A stretch of 64,000 bases of DNA from Perilla frutescens (GCA_026008535.1 BRKX01000015.1:25751501-25815500); one strand, 5' to 3'. Shown: positions 1-12,054, counted from the stretch's first letter. Program-made: numbers and translations. The notes: generated from the sequence alone by a model not told the origin.

Positions 1-442
1 TCTTTAAATATTCTTTGCCAAAAGAAACAAAATCTGCAATTAATATGGTTGGTTATTTGAAGAAAATGGATAGTTGTTTCTCAAATGCTTACATTGCTTA
101 CAAAATTTTGTTGACTATATCAATTATAGTAGCAAGTGCAGAAAGAAATTTCTCAAAATTGAAAATCATAAAAAAATTTCTCCGATCAACCGTGTCACGA
201 GAAAGGTTGGATGGACTAGTTATGTTGTCAATTGAGAAAAGAATTATTGAAGAACTTGATTGTACAGATTTGATTCGCATTTTTTGCTTCTAAAACTGTT
301 AAGCGAGTTATATTTTAATCATAATATAAATATTTTACATATGGTGTATGTTGTTCAATTTATTTATTAAATTATAAAATAAAAAACAGGGGTCTCATTT
401 TTCATCTCGACTCAGGCCACCAAATCATTAGGATCGGCCCTG
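1..442 (+). mobile_element. 3' end of a hAT transposon (left part outside window)
   Basis: The stretch holds the C-terminal coding end of a hAT transposase, then ~150 bp of AT-rich sequence, then a terminus reading ggatcggccctg (431-442). Its reverse complement begins CAGGGCCGATCC, which fits the CAGGG-type termini of many plant hAT elements. The left terminus and the left copy of the 8-bp target duplication lie outside the window, so the duplication (expected partner ttcacata, 443-450) cannot be confirmed. Orientation is plus, from the transposase fragment. Confidence 0.65.
3..293 (+). pseudogene. hAT transposase C-terminal dimerisation domain (TTF-type family), 5'-truncated by window edge
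   Basis: The frame is open from the window start to a TAA at 291-293, about 96 residues. The segment KILLTISIIVASAERNFSKL followed by KFLRSTVSRERLDGLVMLSI matches the hAT family C-terminal dimerisation domain, in particular the plant TTF-type zinc-finger/hAT proteins (family consensus: leucine-rich helix, ASAERSFSKLK, LRSTM, RLNGLALLSIE). That domain makes transposase dimers. The protein ends about where family members end. Only the C-terminus is visible, so whether the upstream transposase is intact is unknown. No ATG inside this stretch is a credible start. Confidence 0.8.
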
Positions 443-847
443 TTCACATATTGACATTCATAAGAATCAATGATAGTGTTCTTGTATTCTTCAGAGTATT
501 TATAGAATCAACTAATCACACAAATTATTATTTATTTGCATCGGACAAACTTATTAATGGGTGCATTAATTTGTACCCTCATATATGAATGGGGAGGCAT
601 ATCACCAACATGAATATGTAAGTCTATATAAATATATTAATTTTGGACTTTGATTCCTACTGCAATCGTAACACATGAAACAATGTTGCCTTGTGATGAT
701 GGGCATAAAAACAGTTGGTACTGGTTGTTGGAAGTAGTAGCAAATAACCTAATTGATTACTGTGTCCACTCACTTGAACCATTACAAAAAATGTTTTTTT
801 ATGAAAAAAAAAAGAGGAAAAGACTTAAAAAAAAGGCGTTGCATTTG

Positions 848-886
<39 letters not shown>

Positions 887-1710
887 GTGGATCACTTTTT
901 TTTTTAGGTGGATCATTAATTTGCAAATATAATTCTAGTGTATAAATTACGGTCCATATTGACTGTTTAAACTAATTAAATGAATGTATAAGATCTTTTT
1001 TTTTTAAGAAAAATAACTAGCATAGTGTATGCTGATTTTAACATTTATGTTAAATTTTAGCATTTTTATTTTCTAACATATATTCTAAAACTGCCACCCT
1101 TATTTTTAAATTTTCAAAATTGAAATACATCGTGAATATTGATTTGAGAATATGTATACTATATTATAGCATATGTATGTTGCAAGGGGAGAAAATTAAT
1201 TTAGTGATATAAGTGTTAATTTATGCAACGTGTAATTTTTGAAATTTTAAAACAAAGATATAAAAATATTAAAACATTGGATGCTAAACTATAATTAACA
1301 CAGTTACAAATTCGTCTCCACCACTAAGCTATCCAGTCATGCTATTGTTAATAATATTATCATTGCTCCATATAACATATGTAAGGATCATCTCCTTTAT
1401 TTATTTTTATTACCTAACAATATATAAAAAGCAAATTTGAAGGTGTCTGAAATGGAAGTGACCGGTGTGTCATCCTACTTCTTCCCACGACCTAGGAATT
1501 GTCAATTAAGTGGTATCCAGATAATTGGATTCCGTACATCAAAATATTGAATTCTTGTCAATTTTAAAACTTTACCATCTTAATTTTTTAATCAAGGTAT
1601 TTCATTTCAGTCTAAAACTTCAAAAATTATATATTTTTATTCTTTTAATTTTTTAAATATAACTATATTAATTTTGTATGAAAAATCCTTTAGTAATTAT
1701 GAGGCATACT
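443..1710. other. AT-rich intergenic sequence, no gene seen
   Basis: No ORF here resembles a known protein. The only structured item is a (GA)n microsatellite at 851-882. Poly-A and poly-T runs are frequent. Confidence 0.6.
851..882. repeat. (GA)16 microsatellite
   Basis: Uninterrupted GA dinucleotides. A short ORF running through it (650-907) is low complexity and rejected as a gene. Confidence 0.95.
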
Positions 1711-2783
1711 TGTGTGAGACCGTCTAACGGATCACTTACGTTAAATGGATCTCTATTTGACCCATGAGATGATTTCTCTCATTTTTCTTTTCATTTTTAG
1801 CGGCCACCCTTCCTCTCTCCACCCCTTTTACTTTATTTTAGTTTTTTTTTCACTTTTTAATTTTTTTATAAATGTATATTAGTTTTTTTTAATTAATTTA
1901 ATTTTTTTAAATAAATATATATACTCTAAAATGAAATTAGTAATCTCTAAAATCGAATTGAATTAATTTAATTTTTGTATCCGACGTCTTACTCAATGCA
2001 TTCGCCCCACGTTAATGCGTGGATTCAATATAAAATGAAGATTTTAAAAAAAATGAAAAAATAAAAAATCAGAAAAATTGATAAAAAAAAGAAAAGAAAA
2101 TAGGGGGGGGGGTGTGTGTGTGTCAAATGCTTTATAAGTAATGATACTCGGTTCATTGCTAGTGATATTTTACTTTATATATGGTGGTACTTGTTGTCTC
2201 GAGAATCAACAAACATATTAAAAAAAAGTTAAATGAGTCAATTAAATTAAAAGTTCACATTATGATTTACGTTATAAAATAATTCATTTTTTTTCTTAGT
2301 ATGTGAAAAAACTCCATATCTTTTTTTAAACAAGAAAAACAATTCATAGTTGATGATATACTTCAATACAGATATATTAAGTGATACTTCGACACATAAT
2401 TAATGATACTTTACTTCATACATAATGATACGTGATGTCTAGAGAATTAACAAATACATGAAAAAAAAAGATAAATAAATCAACTAAATTAAAACCCCAC
2501 AATATAATTTATGCAGAAATAATTCATTTATTTTCTTCTTAGCATCTGAAAATACTTCATAATTGATGATACTTCAATTTATATTGATATTTCAACATAT
2601 AATTAGTGATATTTTACTTCATATATAGTGATATTTTACTTTATACCTAATAATACGCATGGACAGGGGCGCGTGAAGCTCACACGCCTAACTATTTTTG
2701 CGGGTTTGGATGAGTCTTTTGGACGGGTTTGAGTCCAATTTTACCAGTCTAACGCAAGAGACTTATTGGACGGTCTCATGCAA
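1711..2783. mobile_element. possible non-autonomous DNA transposon with gagaccgtc ends
   Basis: The left edge contains tgtgtgagaccgtct (1711-1725). The right edge contains ggacggtctcatgcaa (2768-2783), whose reverse complement ttgcatgagaccgtcc matches the left edge. Inverted GAGACCGTC ends of this kind occur in many plant MITE-like repeats. No target duplication is convincing and there is no transposase. Two tandem ~241-bp units fill much of the interior. Confidence 0.35.
2162..2650. repeat. tandem repeat, ~241-bp unit, two copies plus partial third
   Basis: The stretch starting gtgatattttactttata at 2162 recurs as atgatactttacttcata at 2403, with the following ~200 bp aligning (gtctcgagaatcaac against gtctagagaattaac, then the aattcattt and cttagcat blocks). 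A partial third copy begins near 2604. The units are clearly diverged, so the duplication is old. Confidence 0.7.
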
Positions 2784-3554
2784 TTTTTTATCATTAATTT
2801 TATATTGAATTTAATAAATAATTTATTAAAAATAATTAAAAAAAAATCAAATGCATAATTTGTTAGGTACCGTATCGAATCAATAATTTTCACACTTCAA
2901 GTTTTAAACTAATAATTTTCATTTGTCAAGTTCTAATTATAAATAATCTATATTTTAGATTTTGAATTCACGAATTCTCCAAAATTTTAAACAATATATA
3001 TCTATTCAACCAATACACATAAGAATCATATAGGATTTTTTTATATTAATATAACTTTTGAATTTCTCTAGAAATATTTTGAATAAAGTGAATCGTGAAA
3101 TCTCGTACATCCAAGATAATTGGACACTCTGAACCCACGTTCTCAACTACTTCATAAATACAACTGAGATTGATCGGACATAAAGTACTTAACCTGTCGC
3201 ATTTCCATTGGTCATATCCTGCTGTAAATAGTGTGTTTTTTTTTCTTTTTTTTTTTAGTACGTGTTTTTTTTTTTTCTTTTGAAATGATGTTTGATAGTT
3301 TGAAATTTATTGCTAAATATTTTGTGGGGGTGGATTTTACAAATGTTTGTGATTGAACATATTTTTTTTATGAATGGTTATTAAATTGCTCATTGTAATT
3401 AACATGAATAAAATTATTTAAAATCTCACAACATTCTAATATTTAATTTTTTCATGCGTTTGTCACGCGCACACAAGTTTAAATAAATGAGATAGGAAAG
3501 TATAATTAGTTCTTATTGTTAATAATCGAAAACTAAAACAAATGGAAGAAATTT
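2784..3554. other. AT-rich intergenic sequence, no gene seen
   Basis: No supported ORF, RNA gene or bounded repeat was recognised; there are long T and A runs. Confidence 0.6.
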
Positions 3555-3933
3555 TGGTATTAAGCTATTAGACTATCTTTATCGGTGCGACCGTGTTTGT
3601 GCGGTTGACCCTCCACGTAAGCCAACAAAATTTTTATACAAAAAATTATAGAATGTGCATTTTGTGCGGTCGACTAAGGGAGACCAAGCAACCGCTGGTC
3701 TCTCTCTCTATCTTTATTATCTTGGTATTTATAAAATTTATTTATTGAATTATTAAAAAGATATATATTTATTATATCTAAATTTTATTAGATATGTAAA
3801 TTTTATTTGCATAAATAGATATTATGTATATATTTTTTTAATAATACATTAAAAATTAAAAAATACCAAAATTTGTATTTTTCATTCTCTATAAAGAGAG
3901 ACCGATTTTGCTATATTTTCACACACCACACAA

Positions 3934-3970
3934 ATATCTCAATATCTCAATATCTCAATATCTCAATATA
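3934..3970. repeat. short tandem repeat, aatatctc unit
   Basis: An 8-bp unit (aatatctc) is repeated about four and a half times just upstream of a short ORF at 4004. Confidence 0.8.
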
Positions 3971-4003
3971 TAACATTTAACATTTTTTTTTCTATATCTC
4001 CCT

Positions 4004-4120
4004 ATGGATCGGGAAAATAATTTTTTCTACGATCCTCAGTATGAAAATCACTCCCAAAATTATTTTTCCAGCCTCGAAAATCTTCCAAACTCCGAAGAAT
4101 TCTCACAGTTCAGGAAATAA
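4004..4120 (+). pseudogene. 38-residue ORF, unrecognised, possibly a transposon ORF1 remnant
   Basis: It starts MDRENNFFYDPQYENHS and ends QFRK before TAA, and is rich in Asn, Phe and Ser. The low-complexity, Asn/Gln-rich opening is similar in style to the start of PIF/Harbinger Myb/SANT-like ORF1 proteins, but it is far too short to show a domain. The upstream leader with short repeats and the downstream MITE make a decayed transposon context likely. It could equally be a chance ORF. Confidence 0.2.
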
Positions 4121-4157
4121 TTATGATTGGGTGTTTGGGGTGGTTCCTAATAAACAA

Positions 4158-4395
4158 CTCCCTCCGTTTCTATATAAATGTCATTTTGGATGAATACACA
4201 CAAATTAATGAACTAATTAAATTACCTGATACATCAGTGTGTGAATTCATTAAATAAGTTAAATATAGAAGTTTGAAAGCATTAAATGTGGGCAAACATG
4301 TGAAAAATGCGAATTTTCTGTCTCGAATTTGAAGAATGATACTTTTTTGAAACAAAATTAAAATGCTAGAATAACACTTATTCAAAAACGGGGGG
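4158..4395. mobile_element. Stowaway-type MITE, degenerate
   Basis: The left end ctccctccgtttctatataa matches the Stowaway (Tc1/mariner MITE) terminus CTCCCTCCGT. The right end reads aaaacgggggg, followed by ta, with reverse complement ccccccgtttt. Both arms carry the family-typical subterminal word for 20-30 bp (aatgtcattttgg against aagtgttattcta). Length of ~238 bp is normal. The TA duplication survives only on the right. The 71-residue minus ORF inside it is a by-product. Confidence 0.7.
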
Positions 4396-5291
4396 TATTA
4401 AATTGTATGTGGTTGAGTTGAGTAGAATATTGGTAATGTCAAAGAGAGAAAAATTAATTAAATATTAAGACTGTTTGCCTGATTGAGATGTTTACCCAAT
4501 TGCAGATAATGATAATCTAAGGAGTGGTAACTATAGAGGGAGGGTCATAAGTTAACAATTACCACCTTCAAGGTTTATTAGTACCTATATATACTTTAAG
4601 GTTTTTGACCAAGTTCCATATTCTATCATCTATATCATAAACCCTAAACTAACCTGGGGCGGACACACACAGGTACACACACACATATATAGGCCTCGTT
4701 TCATTGGAGTTCTATACTGATATATTTGATCCGTGAAGTGACTGTGAATTGAAATAATATTCATTCCCCACACTATACAAAGAAAAATAGGTGGGAGTAT
4801 AATGGGTCAAGCGCACGTCACAACTAGAATTTCTATTCACACCTTAATTATAAATTCCTTGTTCAAATCTTACTCGTTAATTAATTAGGATCATTAATAT
4901 TCCTTCAGAGGTCTGAAACATAAAATCCATGAATCTAGACAACAATAATTTGGTACGCACGAGAGAATAAAATAGTATATGATTAACTTACAATTTTAAA
5001 TCCTACAAAATTACTAATATGGAGAATTACTAAAACATTCTTCCATTGACGAAACGGGGAGGCTGGCACATGAACGGGCACACTTCAATACTCTTCAAAA
5101 AAAAAAAAAAAAATTGAACCGTATTGTCTTTTTTCAAACATATACATATATATATATATATAATTTGAAATTATGGTACAATTAGAATTGTCAACCCTAA
5201 CCCTAATTAACACTAACACTAATCACCACCAGCTTCAATTCATACACTGATACAAATATATGCATACTTATCCACGACCTCCTATGGCGGC

Positions 5292-5292
<1 letters not shown>

Positions 5293-5340
<48 letters not shown>

Positions 5341-5347
5341 GAGAGAG
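5293..5347. repeat. (GA)n microsatellite
   Basis: About 27 GA units with a single GATA interruption near 5333. Confidence 0.95.
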
Positions 5348-5512
5348 TTTTTTATTTATTTGGATCTATAAACGTCTCATTCGTGGCAGTGCTGCAAGAG
5401 AGCGAGGTGTGAGAAAGAGAGAAAGAGCATGTTCAGTTCTCTCTTTTTTGTGTTTTTTATTTATTTGGATCCATATATAAACGTCTCATTCCTGGCAGTG
5501 ATGTAAGAGAGC
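5347..5512. repeat. duplicated ~60-bp block
   Basis: The block containing tttttatttatttggat, ataaacgtctcattc and tggcagtg, then aagagagc, occurs at ~5347-5403 and again at ~5452-5512 with minor changes. The two copies are separated by GA-rich sequence. Confidence 0.75.
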
Positions 5513-5805
5513 TACCTCGAAAAAATCATTAACTCATCTCTGAAGAAAAAATTTACGTCTTTTTTATTTTATTTCTAACGTCAATTTTCACTTTTTAGTA
5601 TTTCAATTTACGAGATATATTATTTTCTAAAAATATAATCATTTTATTATCATAAATGATTATATATTTTGAGTTATAAATTTAGAAAATCAAAATATAT
5701 TTGTTTGATTATATTTTCAATTTGAAATTCATGATTGAAATGAAAAAATAAATAAATATTTATATAATTATGATGAATTGATGAATATTTATATATATAT
5801 ATATA

Positions 5806-6046
5806 TGTTGTGACATAATAGGATTATTGAGCATAAAACAAATAAAAAACGTAAAGTAGACACATATTTACGTGGTTCACCAATTTGGCTACGTCCACGG
5901 GCAGAGAGGAGAACAAATTTTATTATACGGCTAGGTTACAGATTACAGATCTCAAAGACCATATATATAGCACTGAGATAAAACATCAATTTTGGGCTTA
6001 AAGCCCAAAACTGCATACTGTTGGGTAGATTCAAGACATATCAACA
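5806..6046 (-). repeat. 3' LTR of Copia A
   Basis: It is 241 bp, from tgttgtgacataatagg to gacatatcaaca. It abuts the polypurine tract on its right, which marks it as the 3' LTR of the minus-strand element. Confidence 0.95.
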
Positions 6047-6059
6047 AATCTCCACCTTG
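6047..6059 (-). other. polypurine tract of Copia A
   Basis: On the minus strand this reads caaggtggagatt directly before the 3' LTR TGTTG, the expected site for plus-strand DNA priming. Confidence 0.8.
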
Positions 6060-6145
6060 ACTTGAATCTTCCTTACAGATGCATCATTACGATGCCAGAT
6101 GAACAGACTCCTCCTTTCTGCCTCAGATTTGCCCTCCTTGGGCAA

Positions 6146-9100
6146 CTAATAGCTTGTGACGTTTAGCAAGTCCAAACAGTGTCGAAACTTGCTATGTGGG
6201 ACCGGCTTGGTGAACATGTCAGCAGGATTATCAGCAGTACCTACTTTCATCACCTTGATTCTCTGCTCATTTCTGAGAAAATTATACCTCACATCAATAT
6301 GCTTGGTCCTCTCATGATGGACCTGATCCTTGGTCAAACAGATTGCACTCAAACTGTCACAAAACACAGTAACTTGATCATGATGTAGACCAAGATCACC
6401 TACCAGCCCTTTCAACCAAATTCCCTCTTTAGCAGCTTCTGTTAGTGCCATATACTCTACTTCAGTTGTAGACAGAGTAACTGTAGCCTGCAAAGTTGCC
6501 TTCCAACTAACAACAAAACCACCAAGAGTGAAGACATAACCAGTCATAGATCTTCTACTATCAACATCTCCAGCATAGTTAGAATCAGAATAACCAGCCA
6601 CAGAATCGTGAGCATCACCTCCATAAATGAGACCAACATCAGACGTACCTCTGAGATAACGGAAAATCCTCTTCACAGCTTGCCAATGCTCCTTTCCAGG
6701 TCGTCCCATGAACCTGCTGACAACACTAACAACATGTGCAAGATCTGGTCTAGTGCAGACCATAGCGTACATTAAACTCCCTACTGCATTAGAGTATGGG
6801 ACTCGAGACATATACTCCTGCTCAGCTACAGATTTCGGTGCATAATCAGAGGATAAATGAATATTTGCAGCACTTGGAGTATCAATAGGCTTGGCGGTAG
6901 ACATGCTAAATCTAGACAAGATTTTATGAATGTAACTCTTCTGTGACAAGAAAAGCTTCTTCTTTTCTCTTTCCCTATATATCTCCATGCCTAGAATTTT
7001 CTTGGCAACACCCAAATCTTTCATTTCGAACTCAGCACTGAGCAGATCCTTCAACTTCTGAATATCAGACTTGGACTTCGCAGCTATGAGCATATCGTCC
7101 ACATACAGAACGAGATAGATCATGGAACCATCATCAGCTTTGTTGTGATATACACAACAATCATACAGACTCCTGTTGTATCCCAACTGGATCATGTAAC
7201 TGTCAAACCTCTTATACCACTGCCTTGGAGACTGCTTTAGCCCATATAAGGACCTCTTCAACTTGCAAACATAATCTTCCTCTCCCAGAACCTGGAACCC
7301 CTCTGGCTGAGACATGTAGATATCATCTTCGAGCATTCTATGTATGAAAGCTGTCTTTACGTCCAGTTGCTCAAGTTCCAAATCCTGATGTGCAACCATT
7401 GCTAGTAACACTCTGATGGAAGTGTGTCTGACTACTGGTGAGAATATCTCATTATAGTCAACCCCCTCCTTTTATGTGAACCCTCTTGCAACTAGCCGAG
7501 CTTTGTATCTCACACCCTCACCAGGTGTGGTTTCTTCCTTTTTCTTGAATATCCATTTGCAAGTAACAATCTTTCTCCCCTTAGGCCGTTTGACCAACTC
7601 CCAAGTCAGATTCTTGGCAAGTGATTCCATCTCTTCTCCCATTGCAGCGAGCCATTGGGCCGACTCACTACCTGTCACAGCCTCTCTGTAGGTGGATGGT
7701 TCACCTGCAGATGGTTCTTCCTCTTCCACCTCGTCAGCGACTTGTAGAGCATAAGCCACCATATCCTCAAAACCGTACCTCACAGGAGGCTTCACACCTG
7801 TTCTCCTAGCTCTATCAACCGCTATGCTTGTCTGGCGAGCTACTGGATGAATATCTGAACTTGTACTTTCAGCAGTAGTATGTTGATCTTCTCCACCTTG
7901 GAGTTGTGATTTACTCTCATCGAGAGTGACTTGCAGCTCCACCTGTTTATCAACACTACAACAATTTTCTGCACCACTGGACTTCACAGTGGGGTTAAGC
8001 ATAGAATTCTCATCAAAAACCACATTCCTACTGAGTATAACTCTATCCTCTGAAGGTGACCAGATTCTATAGCCCTTAACTCCATCCCCAAAACCAACAA
8101 ATATACCCTTCTTAGCTCTTGGCTCCAATTTATCTTCACTAACATGATAGTAAATAGTGCAGCCAAAAACCTTCAACAGTGAATAATCTGCAGGTTTATT
8201 AGACCATACCTCATAAGGTATCTTGCAATCAATGCCAGTGTGAGGACCACGATTGATCAGATAGCAGGCCGTGTTTACGGCTTCTGCCCAGAACTTTCTA
8301 GCCAAGCCAACATTCGAGAGCATGCATCTCGCTCTCTCCAGTAATGTCTGATTCATGCGCTCTGCCACACCATTCTGCTGCGATGTATGTCGAATAGTAT
8401 AGTGTCGAGCAATCCCTTCATCCTTGCAGAACTCGTTAAACTCAGATGAACAGAACTCCAGGCCATTATCAGTTCGCAGTCGCTTGATCTTCTTCCCAGT
8501 CTGATTTTCTACCAATGCCTTCCACTGCTTGAACCTCGTGAAAGCATCACTTTTGTGTTTCATCATAATTACCCAAGTCATCCTTGAGTAGTCATCAATC
8601 ATAGACACAAAAAATCTGTGGCCTCCAATAGACTCAGCACGTGACGAACCCCAACAATCCATATGAATGTAGTCAAGAGTCCCCTTGGTCTGATGAACTG
8701 CCTTCTTTAGGAACTTGCTACGATGAAGCTTCCCAAACACACAATGTTCGCAGAATTCAAGACTCTGCACTTTATGCCCAGAAAGAAGATCTCGCTTTGA
8801 CAAAATCTGCATCCCTCTTTCTCCCATATGACCAAGCCTCATATGCCACAGCCTGGTCATATCCATGGTCTGAACCTCGGATGATGCAACATCAGCAGAA
8901 CCTGTCACAGTGGAACCTCGCAGATAATATAAGGTACCACGTTTCAAGCCTGTCAGAACCACCTTTGAACCTTGACAGACATACATAACTCCACCTTCAC
9001 CTTTGAAACTGAAACCCTTGCTGTCAAGGAGACTCAATGATATCAGCTTCTTCGTCATCTGTAGAACATGCCTGACTTCATTCAAGGTGCAGAATATCCC

Positions 9101-10108
9101 ATCATGTGTCCGTATCCTGACTGAGCCAATTCCAACCACTTTGCAGACAACACTGTTGGCCATAGAAACATTTCCTCCATCTATCTGCTCATAGGTCGAG
9201 AAGAACTCCCTGTTAGGACAAATGTGGTATGATGCCCCAGAATTAAGAACCCACACATCATTACGATGTGACTGTCCAGCTGCAACCAAAGCCAGATCTT
9301 CTTCAGAATTCGTATCAGTTTCTGCCACAGCTGCAGAACCGCCGACACCCTCTTTCTTCTCCTGCTTCCTCTTCTTCTTAGGACAATCATTCTTCCAGTG
9401 CCCAGGTTCTTTACAGTAATTGCAGATGTCTTTGGGGTTAGGACCGTTTGAACCTTTATGGTTCAACTTCCCATTTTTCTTCCCAGATTTCTTTTGTCCT
9501 TGACCCACAAACAGCCTCGATGCCTGATTTTCTGTGGCCAAGCCAGTTGCCTGTTGACGGTCTTCTCTGCTGTGGAGGGCAGATCGAACATCTTCCAGAG
9601 ACAAAGTATCTTTTCCAGTAATAAATGATTCAACAAAATTCTCATACGATTCAGGCAAAGATACTAACAGAATTAAAGCAGCGTCCTCATCTTCTACTTT
9701 AACATCAATATTACGCAAATCTAGCAAAATTTTGTTTAATTTATCTAGATGATCACGAAGGGGTATACCTTCCTGCATGCGTAAACGGAACAGACGTTGC
9801 TTCTAAAGCAACTTGTTGGTTAGAGACTTCGTTATGTAGAGGCTCTCTAACTTCTTCCAGAGACCATCGGCAGTTTCCTGATCAGAAACTTCAATGATAA
9901 CATCATCATACAGACATAACATGATAGTCGAGTGGGCCTTTTCTTTTCGGGTATTCCACTCTTCTTCATCTATATCCTCAGATTTCTTCTTTCCAGATAG
10001 CGGCGCCCACAAACTCTGCTGCTTCAGCAGAGATCGCATCTTGATCTGCCATAAACCAAAACTATTTCTCCCGGTGAATTTGTCAACCTTTACGTTGAAA
10101 GCAGACAT
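6146..10108 (-). pseudogene. Copia A gag-pol polyprotein, single frame with two in-frame stops
   Basis: One frame runs from ATG at 10108 to the stop at 6146, 1321 codons, broken only by TAG at 9803-9805 and TAA at 7472-7474, with no frameshift. In order it shows: gag with the opening FTGRNSFGLWQIKMRSLL; a zinc knuckle CNYCKEPGHWKNDC; a protease motif reading WVLNSGAS, where the catalytic Asp of the usual DSGAS is Asn; a GAG-pre-integrase segment LWHMRLGHMGERG; an integrase core with HMDCWG, RTDNGLEF and QQNGVAERMN (Asp, Asp, Glu); reverse transcriptase with ARLVARGFT, DVKTAFIH and the active-site YVDD; and RNase H with SDSNYAGD, STTEVEYMAL and FCDS. The second stop falls just after ARGFT, at a normally Gln codon. 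The Asp-to-Asn change and two stops predict a dead element, though it could still be mobilised in trans. Confidence 0.93.
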
Positions 10109-10164
10109 TCTTGATCAGCTCAAAAAACCCTAACAGTGCGGAAATCCCTGATCGAAATGGCCAG

Positions 10165-10176
10165 TCTCTGATACCA
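10165..10176 (-). other. primer-binding site (initiator Met tRNA) of Copia A
   Basis: The minus strand reads TGGTATCAGAGA three bases inside the 5' LTR. This is the standard plant Copia primer site for the 3' end of initiator Met tRNA. Confidence 0.9.
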
Positions 10177-10179
10177 GTT

Positions 10180-10420
10180 TGTTGTGACAGAATAGGATTA
10201 TTGAGCATAAAATAAATAGAAAACGTAACGTAGACACAGATTTACATGGTTCACCAATTTGGCTACGTCCACGGGCAGAGAGGAGAACATATTTTATTAT
10301 ACGGCTAGGTTACAGATTACAGATCTCAAAGACCATATATATAGCACTGAGATAAAACATCAATTTTGGGCTTAAAGCCCAAAACTGCATACCGTTGGGT
10401 AGATTCAAGACATATCAACA
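10180..10420 (-). repeat. 5' LTR of Copia A
   Basis: It is 241 bp and differs from the other LTR at eight positions by eye. It lies next to the primer-binding site, so it is the transcriptional 5' LTR on the minus strand. Confidence 0.95.
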
Positions 10421-10425
10421 ATATA

Positions 10426-10605
10426 TATATGAGAAACACTTGTGTGCACTAGGTGCACCATCAGGCGCATTGACTGAGTCAACGTGTTGACCGGTCAACG
10501 CCGGAAAATGCGCGTTGATCCGGTCAACACTAAAAAAAATCATTCAAAATTAATATCAACCGCAACACTAAAAAGTATCACTCAAAAGCCTAAAAATATC
10601 ACTTG
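10426..10605. repeat. left part of a minisatellite-bearing repeat interrupted by Copia B
   Basis: It contains gtcaacgtgttgaccggtcaac and then one unit of a ~100-bp minisatellite (acactaaaaagtatcactca). The unit is cut at acttg (10601-10605) and continues after Copia B at 21418. Confidence 0.75.
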
Positions 10606-12042
10606 TGTTGGGATTTTTTCGAATTAAACCACCGCAGGATCATTTGTTTGTTCATTAATTCGTGTTCATGCAAATCATAATTTTATGTAACATGCATGTT
10701 TATCACAGTCTAATAAAAAAGCATGCAAAGCAGATTCGAATCTAATAAAGCGGAAGACATAGAAACGAATCTACTTACAAATTGATAGACGGTCTGTGGA
10801 CAAGATTAAAGATCTAATCTTGCTGTTGAATGAGCACAGTAATGGCACCACCTATGACCTCAAAATCGTGCACCACAGTATTCCACTTCAAGATCTTCTG
10901 TTGTATTCCCGGACTGTATCTAGATTTAGAGTGGGCTGAAATCTACTGGATAGAATTGTGAAATCTATGGATAACTTTGAGAGACAAAGAGGGGCTGAAT
11001 TCTTATTATCAAATTTTCGTGCCCCATCCCCTTATATATAGGGAGGGGCAAAAATTTCATGTTCCAGCCCTATTGGGCTGGGCCTCTATCTCAAGTTCTA
11101 TATCTAGTCCACTTTCAGTCAATTGGGCTACAACAGGGATCTAGAAGAATATTAAATTGGCCCACTAATTTATTTAATATCCAATATCCAATAAACTTAG
11201 GATATAATTAAATAAATTAAGTTTTACTTTTATTCCACTGAAGAAGCAAAACTGACCTACCAATTTAATACATATTTACGAATATGCTTTCTCCTTTAGT
11301 CCAGCCATTCCCCGTGTTTAAGATATAATGTTCATTAATTAATTATGTCATCCTCTGACAGCTATAATTAATTAACCTCTAAAACCTTGAGTAGTACCAC
11401 ACAAGCTTTATTCATGTATGGAATAAATTCCACCTGTAGGGTTTCAACATGAACTTGTGCTTCCTCAAGAGAACATCATCAACCTGGCGCACCAGGACAC
11501 GGTGCTCATGCATACTGCTCGAGACATCATGTATACATTATTATTACCCAAGATATCGAATTTGATCTACGAAAAGATCTCACTCATTGATAAATCAAAG
11601 TAATAAACAACGCACACATATGTTCGCCAATGTCACATGAGTTCAGAACTCGAACTCTGTGGATCTTTATTCTCTCAGTAACTGGGTCAGAGACAGAGAA
11701 TAGTATCCTATCGTGATCCTCTTCAATACACTAACGAGTGTACTAGAATAATCAGTTAGTCAAGATAAACTAACTTATCAGATTATTCTACGGTGTATCG
11801 ATGGTGTGTTCAGGACCATCTAAGCCGTGAGCTCTTTAATACAATACAAGGTTCTAATGATATGATCTTACCGTGTGACTCCCCACACCATATCATCTAC
11901 AATGTAAGTACATGGAACATTGCATAAAACAATTATAGAACATAATGTAAATGCAAACAGTGACTGCAATAACTTTCATTTCATATCATCATATCATCAG
12001 AAAAGTATACAAAGACAAGTCTTCCTGTATAAAAAACTAACA
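10606..12042 (-). repeat. 3' LTR of Copia B
   Basis: It is followed on the right by atctcccactta, which on the minus strand is the polypurine tract taagtgggagat. A TATA-like ctatatataagg lies on the minus strand near 11032-11043. Confidence 0.92.
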
Positions 12043-12054
12043 ATCTCCCACTTA
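12043..12054 (-). other. polypurine tract of Copia B
   Basis: The minus strand reads taagtgggagat immediately before the 3' LTR. Confidence 0.8.

Larger units (their letters stand above)
4396..5800. other. AT-rich intergenic sequence with microsatellites
   Basis: No gene is supported. It contains a short AC tract near 4670, a long GA tract (5293-5347), a duplicated block just after it, and a (TA)n tract at 5790-5805 into which the first Copia element inserted. Confidence 0.6.
5806..10420 (-). mobile_element. Copia LTR retrotransposon A, nearly complete, 4615 bp
   Basis: Two 241-bp direct repeats (5806-6046 and 10180-10420) start TG and end CA. They are flanked by the 5-bp duplication atata (5801-5805 and 10421-10425). 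By eye the LTRs differ at 8 of 241 positions, suggesting insertion within the last few million years under usual plant rates (inference). Inside the right-hand (5') LTR lies a primer-binding site complementary to initiator Met tRNA, and inside the left-hand LTR a purine-rich tract on the minus strand. The domain order GAG-protease-integrase-RT-RNase H is that of Ty1/Copia. The gag and short LTRs suggest the Tork/Tnt1-like lineage (tentative). Confidence 0.95.

Noticed and set aside
650..907. 85-residue ORF
   Set aside because: Its second half is poly-Lys and a GA microsatellite giving Arg-Glu repeats; no domain.
4170..4385. 71-residue minus ORF
   Set aside because: Lies entirely inside the Stowaway-type MITE.
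5190..5222. ccctaaccctaatt, telomere-like repeat
   Set aside because: Only two units; too short to be an interstitial telomere.
8641..8988. 115-residue plus ORF and similar plus-strand ORFs at 7476-9419
   Set aside because: Antisense shadows of the Copia A polyprotein.
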